64,000 bases of DNA from Wenxinia saemankumensis (GTDB taxonomy: Bacteria > Pseudomonadota > Alphaproteobacteria > Rhodobacterales > Rhodobacteraceae): assembly GCF_900141735.1 (NCBI RefSeq), contig NZ_FQYO01000001.1, positions 744,001 to 808,000 on the forward strand, read 5' to 3'. The notes beneath the pieces were generated by a model. That model searched no databases. It was not told the origin of the DNA and saw nothing but the letters and a program-made list of their open reading frames with translations. The translations under genes were made by a program, and so were the position numbers. Positions 52,815 to 61,408 of the stretch are shown piece by piece; within the stretch, counting starts at the first letter, position 1, and every line of letters begins with the position of its first letter.

Positions 52815-54416
52815 TCAGTCCGCCGACTTCGTCACTTCGTCCCAGCTGGTGAGCCAGGTGGTATGCCCCTCGTATCCCTCCACCCGGTCGCGGATCGCGC
52901 GGGCGTCTGTCCTCTGGAACGAGGTGATGAGCGGCGGGGAGCTTTCCAGATACATCTGATTGAGCTCGGCGTAGATCTCCTCCCGCCGGTCGCTGTCCAG
53001 CTCGCGCGCGGCCTCGTCGACCAGGGCCTGCATCTCCGCCGGCACGTCCCAAGCGGCGCGCCATGCCATGAAGCCGGCCAGGTTCGCCTCGCGGCTGTTG
53101 TCGGGGTTCTGCGCATAGGATTGCAGGACTGCATGCGGGTCGGGCATGCGATCGCCGGTCCGGGCCGAGAAGACCTCGTAGTTCCGGGCGCGGAAATCGC
53201 CGATATGGTCACCCGGTTGCAGGTCGAGCGTGATCCCCGCCTCCGCCGCATTGGCCTGGATCGACTGGGCGATCTCGTATTCGGGCGTCACCGGTGTCGC
53301 GTAGTAGGTCAGGCTGATCCCGTCGGGATACCCCGCCTCGGCCAGCAGCTCGGCCGCGCGCGCAGGATCGAGCGCGTAAGGATTGGTGTCCTCCATCGCG
53401 CCCGGCATCCCGGCGGGGACGATGGTCTGCTGCATGTTGCCGTAGTAGCGCATGACCGTGTCGGCGAGCCCCTCGTAGTCAATGAGGTAGCGGAAGGCCT
53501 CACGGACCTGCGGGTTCGCCAGGATCTCGTTCTCCTGGTTCAGCGCGATGTAGTAGAAGCCGACCCCCGGCGTCGTCTGGATCGTGATGGCGTCGTTCTC
53601 GGCCAGCGCGTCGAGATCCGACGAGGACAGCCGCGTCGCGATGTCGATATCACCGTTCTCGATCTGGAGCCGCTGAGCCGAGCTTTCGGGAATATGGCGC
53701 ATCAGGACGCGCGTCATGGCAGGCGCGCCGCCCCAGTATCCCTCGTAGGCTTCGGCGATCAGCAGGTCGTTCGCCCGCCAGGTCCGCAACGTGTAGGGTC
53801 CCGATCCTGCATCGTTCGTCTGGAGGAAGGTGCGGCCGTAATCGTCGCCCTCGACATTCTCCTCGACAAGCTGGCTGTCGACGATGGAGGTCGAGAACGA
53901 GGCGAGCGAATAGAGCACCAGGTCGCTGTTCCAGACCTCTGGCAGCTCGACGACCAGCGTCGTGTCGCCTTCGGCGCGGATCATCTCATCGACATTCTCG
54001 GCCGTCAGCCCCCATTGCGTCAGGTCGCGCGCGGGGGCGAGGCCCATCTTCACCAGTCGACGCAGGCTGTATTCGGCGTCGGCCGCAGTCAGCGGGTTGC
54101 CCGAATGGAAGGTCACGTCGTCCCGCAGGGTGAAGGTGAAGGTTCGCCCGTCCTCGGACACCTCCCAGCTTTCGGCGATCATCGGCTCGACGCTGGTGAT
54201 ATCGTCTGCGGGCAAGGTCAGGAGGCGGTCGTAGAGGTTGGCAACCACTTCGGCCGATTCGAACTGGTTCAGCTCCTGTGGGTCGAGGCCGCGCATCGAG
54301 CTCATGTTCAGGCCGATGACGAGCTGGTCGTCCGGCGTCTGCGCCAGCGTGGCAGGCGCGTGGAGCACCATCAGCGCGGCAAGGGCGACGCCCCCCAGTT
54401 TGACATTCCGTCCCAT
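52815..54416 (-). CDS. Peptide/nickel-family ABC transporter substrate-binding protein, second cluster
   Basis: A 533-residue SBP_bac_5 protein. The signal peptide is cleaved near ATLAQ-TP (about residue 26). SWEVSEDGRTFTFTLRDDV, FHSGNPLTAADAEYSLRRL (about 103) and NDAGSGPYTLRTW (about 200) are family motifs. It is divergent from a GntR regulator, a DapA-family lyase and an enolase-superfamily enzyme. The imported solute may therefore be a sugar acid derivative or glycoside rather than a peptide. Confidence 0.9.
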   Translation of the reverse strand: MGRNVKLGGVALAALMVLHAPATLAQTPDDQLVIGLNMSSMRGLDPQELNQFESAEVVANLYDRLLTLPADDITSVEPMIAESWEVSEDGRTFTFTLRDDVTFHSGNPLTAADAEYSLRRLVKMGLAPARDLTQWGLTAENVDEMIRAEGDTTLVVELPEVWNSDLVLYSLASFSTSIVDSQLVEENVEGDDYGRTFLQTNDAGSGPYTLRTWRANDLLIAEAYEGYWGGAPAMTRVLMRHIPESSAQRLQIENGDIDIATRLSSSDLDALAENDAITIQTTPGVGFYYIALNQENEILANPQVREAFRYLIDYEGLADTVMRYYGNMQQTIVPAGMPGAMEDTNPYALDPARAAELLAEAGYPDGISLTYYATPVTPEYEIAQSIQANAAEAGITLDLQPGDHIGDFRARNYEVFSARTGDRMPDPHAVLQSYAQNPDNSREANLAGFMAWRAAWDVPAEMQALVDEAARELDSDRREEIYAELNQMYLESSPPLITSFQRTDARAIRDRVEGYEGHTTWLTSWDEVTKSAD

Positions 54417-54473
54417 GTTTCTCCTCCCTGTTGATTGGCCGGGACCGACGAGGTCTCGACATCGTGTGGTATC

Positions 54474-54483
54474 TGATATATCA
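54474..54483. promoter_or_regulatory. Palindrome TGATATATCA in the divergent promoter region
   Basis: A perfect 10-bp palindrome in a low-GC patch between the binding-protein start (54416) and the GntR start (54514). FadR/GntR regulators bind short AT-rich palindromes of this kind. It is a good candidate operator for the GntR encoded next to it. Confidence 0.5.
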
Positions 54484-54513
54484 AATTTCAGACTTCAGCA
54501 AGGGATGGACGCA

Positions 54514-55224
54514 ATGGAGGACGAGCAGATCGACCGGGCGACGGACACTTCACCCCGCTTCGCGCTCGATGCGAGCGCGCGGATGTCGCTACGCGATCAC
54601 GTCCGCAACCAATTGCGCATGGCGATCATTTCCGGACGCTTCGCTCCGGAGGAGAAGCTGAACGAGCGCGCCATCGCGGAGGAGTTCGGCGTCTCGACCA
54701 CCCCCCTGAAGGAGGCGGTCCGCCAGCTGGAGGTCGAGGGCCTGATCGAGATCCTGCCCCGCCGCGGCATGGTCGTCCGCTTCGACGCCGATTACGCCGA
54801 GGAGATGATCCTCGCCAGGGCGGCATTGGAAAGCCCCCTCGCCGCCCTGGCCGCCCAGCGTGCCGATGAGGCCTCGCGCGGCCGGATGCAGGACATCGTG
54901 AACCGAATGCGGGACGCGACCGACCGGACCGACATCGCCGCGCTGATCGGGCTGAACGAGACCTTCCACGGCGAGATCCACGCCGCCGCGCGCAGCCGCC
55001 ACCTCGCGCGGCTGGCCGCGATGCAGCAATTCTACGATGACAGCGCGCGCCGCGTGATCCATCGCAATCTTGAGGAAAGCCGGCGCGCCTTCGAGGAGCA
55101 TTCGGGCATCTGCGGCGCGATCGCCGCGGGCGATGCCGACCGCGCCGCCGAGCTCATGGGCCGCCACGTGACACGTTCGGGCCGGCTCTATCTGGCGGCC
55201 GTCTTTTCCAGCAAGCAGGAGTGA
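54514..55224 (+). CDS. GntR family regulator (FadR/FCD type)
   Basis: A 236-residue regulator. The winged helix covers about residues 28-90 (LRDHVRNQLRMAIISGRFAP, LNERAIAEEFGVSTTPLKEAVRQLEVEGLIE). The FCD domain (about 95-225) holds NETFHGEIHAAARS (about 148) with the metal His pattern. The ATG at 54514 is preferred over 54505 because AAGGGA is well spaced from it. It is followed by the DapA-family gene after three bases and is divergent from the transporter, so it probably controls both. Confidence 0.9.
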   Translation: MEDEQIDRATDTSPRFALDASARMSLRDHVRNQLRMAIISGRFAPEEKLNERAIAEEFGVSTTPLKEAVRQLEVEGLIEILPRRGMVVRFDADYAEEMILARAALESPLAALAAQRADEASRGRMQDIVNRMRDATDRTDIAALIGLNETFHGEIHAAARSRHLARLAAMQQFYDDSARRVIHRNLEESRRAFEEHSGICGAIAAGDADRAAELMGRHVTRSGRLYLAAVFSSKQE

Positions 55225-55227
55225 AAG

Positions 55228-56148
55228 ATGAGCATGCATGGACGCGACAGAATCAGAGAGGCTGTCACGCAGATCTCCGGCGTGCCGGTCACGGCCTACG
55301 GCCCGGAGGGTGAGGTCGATCTGGAGATGTCCGGCCATATCGCCCGCCGGATCGGCGAGGCCGGCGTCAGAAACGTGATCGCCGCCGGAAATACCGGTGA
55401 ATTCTATGCCCTGACCTACGACGAGATTCGCCGTCTGACCGCGACGGTGGTCGAGCGGGCCGGCGAGGTCGCCTGCGTCACCGCCGCGGTCGGTCGGTCT
55501 CTGCGCGAGGCGATCGCCCTGGGTCAGGAAGCGGCCGCGGACGGCGCGGCCGGCATCATGGCCCATTATCCCGGCGATCCTTTCGCGGGTCCGGGGGCCA
55601 AGATCGACTACTTCCGTGCCCTGGCCGATGCAATCGACCTGCCGGTCATCGCCTATCTGCGGTCGGACCGGGCCGGAATCGACGATCTCGTCCGCCTCGC
55701 AGAGCACGACAACGTCGTCGCGGTAAAATACGCGGCCCCGAATCCCATCCAGCTTGGCGAGGCGATCCGCGCCACCGCCCATTGCGACACGATCTGGGTC
55801 TGCGGCCTTGCCGAGGGCTGGGCCCCCGCCTTCCAGGCGCAGGGCGCCCGCGGCTTCACCTCCGGGCTGGTGAACGTCTTTCCCGAAATCTCGCTGGCCA
55901 TCCATGCCGCGCTCGACGCGGGCGATTACGATACCGCCCGCGCGCAGATCGACCGCATCGCGGCGTTCGAGCAGCTGCGGACCCTCAGCGACAACGGAAC
56001 CAACGTAACCGTCATCAAGGAAGCGCTCGGCATGACCGGAACCCCCGCCGGGGCGGTCCGGCTGCCGGGCGTGCCGCACCTGCCCGACGCCGCGCGGGCC
56101 CGGTTGCAGGATCTGGTGCACGGCCTGCTGCAGGAGCGCGCGGCATGA
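55228..56148 (+). CDS. DapA/NAL family lyase or dehydratase
   Basis: A 306-residue TIM-barrel protein of the dihydrodipicolinate synthase family. AAGNTGEFYALTYDE (about residue 52) binds the 2-oxoacid, Tyr in PVIAYLRSD (about 143) is the catalytic Tyr and Lys in VVAVKYAAPN (about 168) forms the Schiff base. Members split or dehydrate 2-keto-3-deoxy sugar acids. Overlap with the enolase-superfamily dehydratase (ATGA) fits a dehydratase-then-aldolase pathway for a sugar acid. Confidence 0.9.
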   Translation: MSMHGRDRIREAVTQISGVPVTAYGPEGEVDLEMSGHIARRIGEAGVRNVIAAGNTGEFYALTYDEIRRLTATVVERAGEVACVTAAVGRSLREAIALGQEAAADGAAGIMAHYPGDPFAGPGAKIDYFRALADAIDLPVIAYLRSDRAGIDDLVRLAEHDNVVAVKYAAPNPIQLGEAIRATAHCDTIWVCGLAEGWAPAFQAQGARGFTSGLVNVFPEISLAIHAALDAGDYDTARAQIDRIAAFEQLRTLSDNGTNVTVIKEALGMTGTPAGAVRLPGVPHLPDAARARLQDLVHGLLQERAA

Positions 56149-57287
56149 GACGCATCGACCGCATCCGGACGTTCATGACCCGGGTGGACGACCGCCCACG
56201 GCTGCTGGTCGCCATCGACACGACCGACGGCATCACGGGCTGGGGCGAGGCCTACAATCACGGGCCCGACCGCGCCCTCCCCGCCGTCATCGACTGGTTG
56301 GAGACGCAGCTCGTCGGGGTCGATCCGTCGCGTGTCGGCTATGTCCATCAGAAGCTGATCCAGCAGAGCCGCTTTCCCCCCGGGGCCATCGGCCTCGCCG
56401 CGATCGCGGCCATCGACCACGCTTGCTGGGAGATCGCGGCCAAGGCGGCCGGCGTGCCGGTCTTCCGCTTGCTGGGCGGTCATGTGCGCGACAGGGTGGA
56501 GGTCTATGCCGGGGTCTATTCCGCACCCGATGCCCAGGCCGCCATCGACGAGGTGAATGCCTATCACGCGGAAGGCGGCTATCGCGCTTTCAAGCTCTCG
56601 CCCTGGCGGCGCAGCCCGCATGCCGGGCGCTGGGGCGAGACCTGCCGCATTGCCGCCGAGTGGTTCGGCGCGATGCGCGCCGGCCTCGACACCGAGTTCG
56701 AGCTGGCGTTCGACGCGCATGCCCAGATCGCCGAGCCCGTCCGCGCCCTGCAGCTGGCCGACGCGCTGGCTCCCTACGACCCGCTCTTCCTGGAGGAGCC
56801 GCTGCGACCCGAGCACATGCCCGCCTGGGGGGCGCTGAAGGCGCAGATGACGGTCCCGCTCGCCACAGGCGAGTCGCTCTACAACCGCTTCGAATTCCTC
56901 GCCCTGCTCTCTGCCGGTGGAGCCGACATCATCCAGCCCGACATCGCGGTGGTCGGCGGCCTGACCGAGATGCGCCGGATCGCGGACCTGGCGGATGCGC
57001 ATTTCGCGACCGTCATGCCTCACAATCCGATGGGGCCCCTCGCCACCGCGCACAACGTCCATTTCGCAGCCGCGCAGCCGAACTTCCGCATGCTGGAGTA
57101 TAAGCCGGCGCGGCATGCCCCCTGGGCGGTCGACCCCTACCTTCCCGTCGACGGTCATCTGGAGCTGCGGCACGATCGACCCGGCTGGGGTCTGGAGATC
57201 GACGAGTCCGCGCTGGAGGACGACGGCTACGTCCACTGGGAACGGCGGATCCAGGTCAAGCGGGATGGGGGAACCGCCTATCCGTAG
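56145..57287 (+). CDS. Enolase-superfamily sugar-acid dehydratase
   Basis: A 380-residue mandelate-racemase/muconate-lactonising-type protein. Metal ligands are Asp in LAFDAHA (about residue 190), Glu in LEEPLRPE (about 216) and Glu in ATGESLYN (about 241). MPHNPMGPLATAHNVHFAA (about 292) resembles the HCPLGP region of D-galactonate dehydratase and supplies a catalytic His. The KxK position reads FKLSPW, with Lys kept at the first place only. Dehydration of an acid sugar is likely; the exact substrate is not clear. Confidence 0.87.
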   Translation: MRRIDRIRTFMTRVDDRPRLLVAIDTTDGITGWGEAYNHGPDRALPAVIDWLETQLVGVDPSRVGYVHQKLIQQSRFPPGAIGLAAIAAIDHACWEIAAKAAGVPVFRLLGGHVRDRVEVYAGVYSAPDAQAAIDEVNAYHAEGGYRAFKLSPWRRSPHAGRWGETCRIAAEWFGAMRAGLDTEFELAFDAHAQIAEPVRALQLADALAPYDPLFLEEPLRPEHMPAWGALKAQMTVPLATGESLYNRFEFLALLSAGGADIIQPDIAVVGGLTEMRRIADLADAHFATVMPHNPMGPLATAHNVHFAAAQPNFRMLEYKPARHAPWAVDPYLPVDGHLELRHDRPGWGLEIDESALEDDGYVHWERRIQVKRDGGTAYP

Positions 57288-57347
57288 CGATCGACCGGTT
57301 CCCGCCCGGGGGGAACAAACCCCGGCGGAGGACGGCCCTGCGATCTG

Positions 57348-57385
57348 CCGACGCGCGCCCTGCCGAAGGACAGGGCGCGTGTCGG
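57348..57385. terminator. Strong hairpin after the dehydratase gene
   Basis: A 15-bp stem (57348-57362 with 57371-57385, one G-U pair) and an eight-base loop, 60 bases after the dehydratase stop. There is no T-run. A terminator or RNA-stabilising hairpin is likely from position. Confidence 0.55.
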
Positions 57386-57487
57386 GCTGGTCCATGACCG
57401 AAGGCGCGGGCACTGCGATATCACCATCCACTCGCCGTGATCGGCCCCCTACCCTGCCCGTCGCGCCCTTTCCACTGATCGGATGCC

Positions 57488-57811
57488 ATGCTGCGCGACT
57501 TCTTCTCGTACTACCTGCCCCACCGGCGGCTCTTCCTGATCGATTTCGGGAGCGCCGTCCCTCGGCTCCCCGCTGGCGGTGACACCGAAACCGAACGCCG
57601 CATCCAGGCCGCCCTCGAGGAGCTGTCGGAGGGGCGCACGGTGCTTGTGATCGCCCATCGCCTGGCGACCATCCGGGGCGTGGACCGCATCACCGTGGTG
57701 GAGGACGGGCGCATCGGCGAGAGCGGCTCCCACCGGTCCCTGCTCGCCGCGGGCGGACTTTATACGCGGCTCGATGCTGCCCAATCGGGTGGCGTGCTGG
57801 CGGCGGAATGA
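57488..57811 (+). pseudogene. ABC exporter with large internal deletion
   Basis: An intact 107-codon frame joins two ends of an ABC exporter. Residues 1-21 ([21 protein letters not shown]) match the start of the membrane domain. From about residue 32 on ([45 protein letters not shown]) it matches the end of the ATPase, after Walker B through the switch His. The membrane helices, Walker A and signature are missing, roughly 500 residues. It cannot transport and is best read as an in-frame deletion remnant. Confidence 0.85.
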
Positions 57812-57862
57812 ATATCGGAGATCGCTCGGCGGGCCGATGCATCGTCGACCGTCCTTGCCGCT

Positions 57863-58759
57863 TCAGATCCCATTGTTCGACTGCGCGCGATTGCGAGTCC
57901 TCCAATCGGTCGGAGGCAGCCCCGTCGCATGCCGAAATCGCGCCGAAAAATGGTAGGCTGAGTTGTAGCCAAGATGGCCCGCGATCTCCTTGATCGATCG
58001 GTCCGAGCTGCGGAGAAGTTCGCAGGCGCGGCGGATGCGGACCTCGGTCTGATACTGTTTCATCGACATGCCCGTCTGGCGGAGAAACAGCCGGCGCAAG
58101 GTCGGATAACTCACGCCCAATCCCTCGCTCAATTCCTCGAGCGAGGAGAGCCGCTGGCTGTGCTCGCCCAGAAGGCGTCGCGCCCGTTCCACGAGGCGTT
58201 CTTCACCGAGCGTGGGGCGCTTGAGATCCTGCAGGAGCAACGCGAGCAATTGCAGGCCGAGCGTCGATAGGCGCAGCTGGTTGGCGTAGGAATCGTCCAG
58301 TGCGAGGGCGTGAATCTGCCGGAAGATCGCCTCGGCCGGCGCACCTCCGGACCAGACGGGGCGATCGACCGGCAGCAGACCCCTAGCCATGATCGCGTCG
58401 AAGGCGGGGCCGGTCACCTCCATCCAGTGCTCGACCCAGCCGGTGGCGGGATTCGGAGCGAACCGATGCCAGATTCCGGGATAGAGCAGGATCACGTCGC
58501 CGGGCCCGATCGGGTGGACCCTGGCGGGGTCCGGCGCTGCCGACAGCTGACCCGTGCCTTCGGAGATCAGGGCGAACTGATAGGCCTGCAACGTGCGTCC
58601 CTTCTCCCAGACGAAGTGGTGATCGTCGGGATGGCGAGCCGGTGGATACGGCGAGCCAGGCGCGATTCTCGTATGCCCGGTCGACAGCGCTGTGCAGCCG
58701 AGCGCCTCGCAGAGTGGGGTGCGTGGCAGGTAGACGAAGTAGTCGCGCAGGTCCGGCAT
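57863..58759 (-). CDS. AraC family transcriptional regulator
   Basis: A 298-residue regulator. A cupin-like sensor domain (about residues 20-170; GDVILLYPGIWHRFAPNP near 90) precedes two helix-turn-helix units (about 195-290; LEELSEGLGVSYPTLRRLFLRQ and IKEIAGHLGYNSAYHFSARFRHATG). It is divergent from the isomerase gene and so probably activates the sugar unit in response to a sugar. The ATG at 58759 is set by the sensor domain start. Confidence 0.9.
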   Translation of the reverse strand: MPDLRDYFVYLPRTPLCEALGCTALSTGHTRIAPGSPYPPARHPDDHHFVWEKGRTLQAYQFALISEGTGQLSAAPDPARVHPIGPGDVILLYPGIWHRFAPNPATGWVEHWMEVTGPAFDAIMARGLLPVDRPVWSGGAPAEAIFRQIHALALDDSYANQLRLSTLGLQLLALLLQDLKRPTLGEERLVERARRLLGEHSQRLSSLEELSEGLGVSYPTLRRLFLRQTGMSMKQYQTEVRIRRACELLRSSDRSIKEIAGHLGYNSAYHFSARFRHATGLPPTDWRTRNRAQSNNGI

Positions 58760-58914
58760 GATCAGGATTTGTATCTAATGGAGCAGTTCTTACAAGCCGG
58801 AGCGTTTTGCCGAACGACTGTCTGCCGCTAACGTGGCATAGCAGATCACTTTTTGGATCGCCGGGGTGGCAGCGCCCCGGGGCGGGCTCAGCATCCCGCC
58901 CGAGGGAGGACGAC

Positions 58915-60354
58915 ATGACGCAGAAGGACTCGCGCCGGCCGCTGAAGGTCGGTCTTTTCGGCATCGGGCTCGACGCCTACTGGCCTCAGTTCGAGGGGCT
59001 GGAGGAGCGTCTGCGCGGCTATGTCGAGATCGTCGCGGGCAAGCTGGCCCGGCCGGGGGTCGAGGTCGTCAATCTCGGCCTGATCGACACCCCCCAGCGC
59101 GCGGTCGAGGCGGGGCATGAGTTCCGCGCCGCCGATGTGGACGTGATCTTCCTGCATGTGACGACGTATGCCCTCTCCTCCACCGTTCTGCCGGTATTGC
59201 GCCGCGCCGGGGTGCCGGTCGTCGTGCTGAACCTCCAGCCCGAACGGGCGATCGACTACGCGGCCTTCAACGCGCTGGGAAACCGGCGGAAGATGACGGG
59301 GGAGTGGCTCGCCCATTGCGCCGCATGCCCGGTGCCCGAACTGCTGAACGTCCTCGGCCGGGCCGGGATCGCAGCGCATCAGGTGACCGGCGTGCTCGAG
59401 GGCGACGCCCATGTCGACGCCGAGATCGAGGACTGGATCGAGGCAGCCCGCGTTGCCCATGTGATGGCCCACAACAGGCTGGGCGTGATGGGCCACTATT
59501 ACGGCGGAATGCTCGACATCTATTCCGACCTGACCGCGCAATGCGCCGCCTTCGGCACCGTGATCGACTTCGTCGAGATGGACGAGCTCGCGGCGATCCG
59601 AGGCCGGCTGACCGAGGACGAGATCGCCCCGGTCCTCGCCCGGATCGAGACCGAGTTCGACATCGAGGAGGGCTGCGATCCGGCCGAGCTGCACCGGGCG
59701 GCCCGGACGGCCGCCGCGCTCTTCCGGATGGTGGAGGATCACGACCTCGGCTCGCTCGCCTATTACTACGTCTCGGTCCCGGGACATGCGCACGAGGACA
59801 TCATCTCGTCGGTGATCCTCGGCTGCTCGATGCTGACCGCCGCGGGCGTGCCTGTCGCGGGCGAATACGAGATCAAGAACGCGCAGGCGATGAAGATCCT
59901 CGACAGCCTCGGGGTCGGCGGATCCTTCACCGAATACTACGCGATCGACTACGACGACGACGTGGTGCTGATGGGCCATGACGGCCCGGGCCACACCGCC
60001 ATCGCCGAGGGGCGCACCCGGGTCCGCCCGCTGGAGGTCTATCACGGCAAGGTCGGGCGCGGCGTCTCGGTCGAGATGTCGGTCCGCCACGGGCCGGTGA
60101 CGCTGCTCTCGGTCGTGGAGAAGGCGGGGAAGGTGTCGCTGCTCGTCGCCGAGGGGGAGTCGGTGCCCGGCCCCATCCTCGAGATCGGCAACACCAACAG
60201 CCGCTACCGTTTCGCCGCCGGAGCCCGCGCCTTCACCGAAGGGTGGAACGCGCACGGCCCGGCGCATCATTGCGCGGTCGGGGTCGGTCATGTGGCCGGC
60301 CGGATCGCCAAGCTCGGCAGGCTTCTGGACCTCGACGTGGTCCGGGTCTGCTGA
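58915..60354 (+). CDS. L-fucose/L-arabinose isomerase family enzyme
   Basis: A 479-residue member of the fucose/arabinose isomerase fold. The N-terminal alpha/beta part begins LKVGLFGIGLDAYWPQFEGL, and the metal-binding part includes VAGEYEIKNAQAMKIL (about residue 318) and VLMGHDGPGHTAI (about 350). It would interconvert an aldose and a ketose; the sugar is unknown. The ATG follows GGGAGGACGAC. It is the first gene of a unit with a sugar ABC transporter and a CocE-type hydrolase. Confidence 0.82.
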   Translation: MTQKDSRRPLKVGLFGIGLDAYWPQFEGLEERLRGYVEIVAGKLARPGVEVVNLGLIDTPQRAVEAGHEFRAADVDVIFLHVTTYALSSTVLPVLRRAGVPVVVLNLQPERAIDYAAFNALGNRRKMTGEWLAHCAACPVPELLNVLGRAGIAAHQVTGVLEGDAHVDAEIEDWIEAARVAHVMAHNRLGVMGHYYGGMLDIYSDLTAQCAAFGTVIDFVEMDELAAIRGRLTEDEIAPVLARIETEFDIEEGCDPAELHRAARTAAALFRMVEDHDLGSLAYYYVSVPGHAHEDIISSVILGCSMLTAAGVPVAGEYEIKNAQAMKILDSLGVGGSFTEYYAIDYDDDVVLMGHDGPGHTAIAEGRTRVRPLEVYHGKVGRGVSVEMSVRHGPVTLLSVVEKAGKVSLLVAEGESVPGPILEIGNTNSRYRFAAGARAFTEGWNAHGPAHHCAVGVGHVAGRIAKLGRLLDLDVVRVC

Positions 60355-60385
60355 AAGGACGACAAACCAGGGAGGACGACACGAC

Positions 60386-61408
60386 ATGGCACATGCAACC
60401 TTGAGGGCCGTCGCGGCCACCTGCGCCGGAACGGCGCTCGCACTGGCCGGGGGACCGGCCCTTGCGCAGGAGGGGATCACGCCCCCCGACGCGGTGGTGC
60501 AGTTCGAACCGGTCGAGCCGGGTAGCGGCGAAGGGCTGACGATCGGCTTCACCCAGCTCGGTCTCGGCGTGCCTTTCACCGAGGCGCTGCAATCGGGGAT
60601 GGAGGCGGCGGCCGAAACGGCGGGCGTCGAGCTTATCACCTGCGACAGCAAGTTCGACGCTGCCGAGGCGCTGAACTGCGCCCGGCAGTTCCGCACCCGC
60701 GAGGTCGACGGCCTCGTCACCTTCCAGGCGGACGCCGCCGCGGCCCAAAACATCTGCGCCGAGGGGCCGCAGGTGCCGGTGATCGCGATCGACATCGAGC
60801 AGCAGCCCTGCCAGACCTCGTTTGTCGGCGCGGCCAACGCCTATGCCGGCGAGATCGTCGGCTACGAGCTGGGCCAGTACTTCCAGGAGAACTTCGACTG
60901 CGAGCACGACGCATGGGTGTCGCTGGAATCGCTCGCGGTGGGGATCGTGAACGACCAGCGGATGGACGGCATCCGCACCGGGTTCGAGCAGGTGTGCGGA
61001 CCCGTCAAAGGTGAGCGGATCATCGATACCGGCGCCGGCGGGCAGGCCGACACGGCGCAGCGCCAGATGACCGACACGCTGACCGCGCTGCCCGGTGCCG
61101 AGCGGATCATCGTGGTCGGCATCAACGAGGACGTGGTGACCGGGGCGCTCGCCGCCGCGCGCAGCCAGGGCCGGACCGACGACCTCTACCTCGGGGTGCA
61201 GAACTTCGATCCCGGCAACTGCCAGATCTGGACCGCGCCCGGCTTCGTCGCGGCCGCCGCCTACTTCCCCGAGCGCTACGCCGAGCTGATCTTCCCGGCC
61301 ATCATCGCGGCCGCCAACGGCGAGGAGATCGCGCCGCAGATCCTCGTCCCGCACGAGGCCATCACGCCGGAGAACATGGCCGAGATCTATCCGGGGATGT
61401 CCTGCTGA
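60386..61408 (+). CDS. Sugar ABC transporter substrate-binding protein (ribose type)
   Basis: A 340-residue periplasmic binding protein of the RbsB-like family. The signal peptide is cleaved near PALAQ-EG (about residue 28). LTIGFTQLGLGVPFTEALQSGMEAAAE (about 50-76) starts the first lobe and the INEDVVTGALAAARSQG segment (about 248) is in the second. It has six Cys, unusual for the family, which could form periplasmic disulfides. The last base of the stop is the first base of the next start (TGATG). Confidence 0.88.
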   Translation: MAHATLRAVAATCAGTALALAGGPALAQEGITPPDAVVQFEPVEPGSGEGLTIGFTQLGLGVPFTEALQSGMEAAAETAGVELITCDSKFDAAEALNCARQFRTREVDGLVTFQADAAAAQNICAEGPQVPVIAIDIEQQPCQTSFVGAANAYAGEIVGYELGQYFQENFDCEHDAWVSLESLAVGIVNDQRMDGIRTGFEQVCGPVKGERIIDTGAGGQADTAQRQMTDTLTALPGAERIIVVGINEDVVTGALAAARSQGRTDDLYLGVQNFDPGNCQIWTAPGFVAAAAYFPERYAELIFPAIIAAANGEEIAPQILVPHEAITPENMAEIYPGMSC

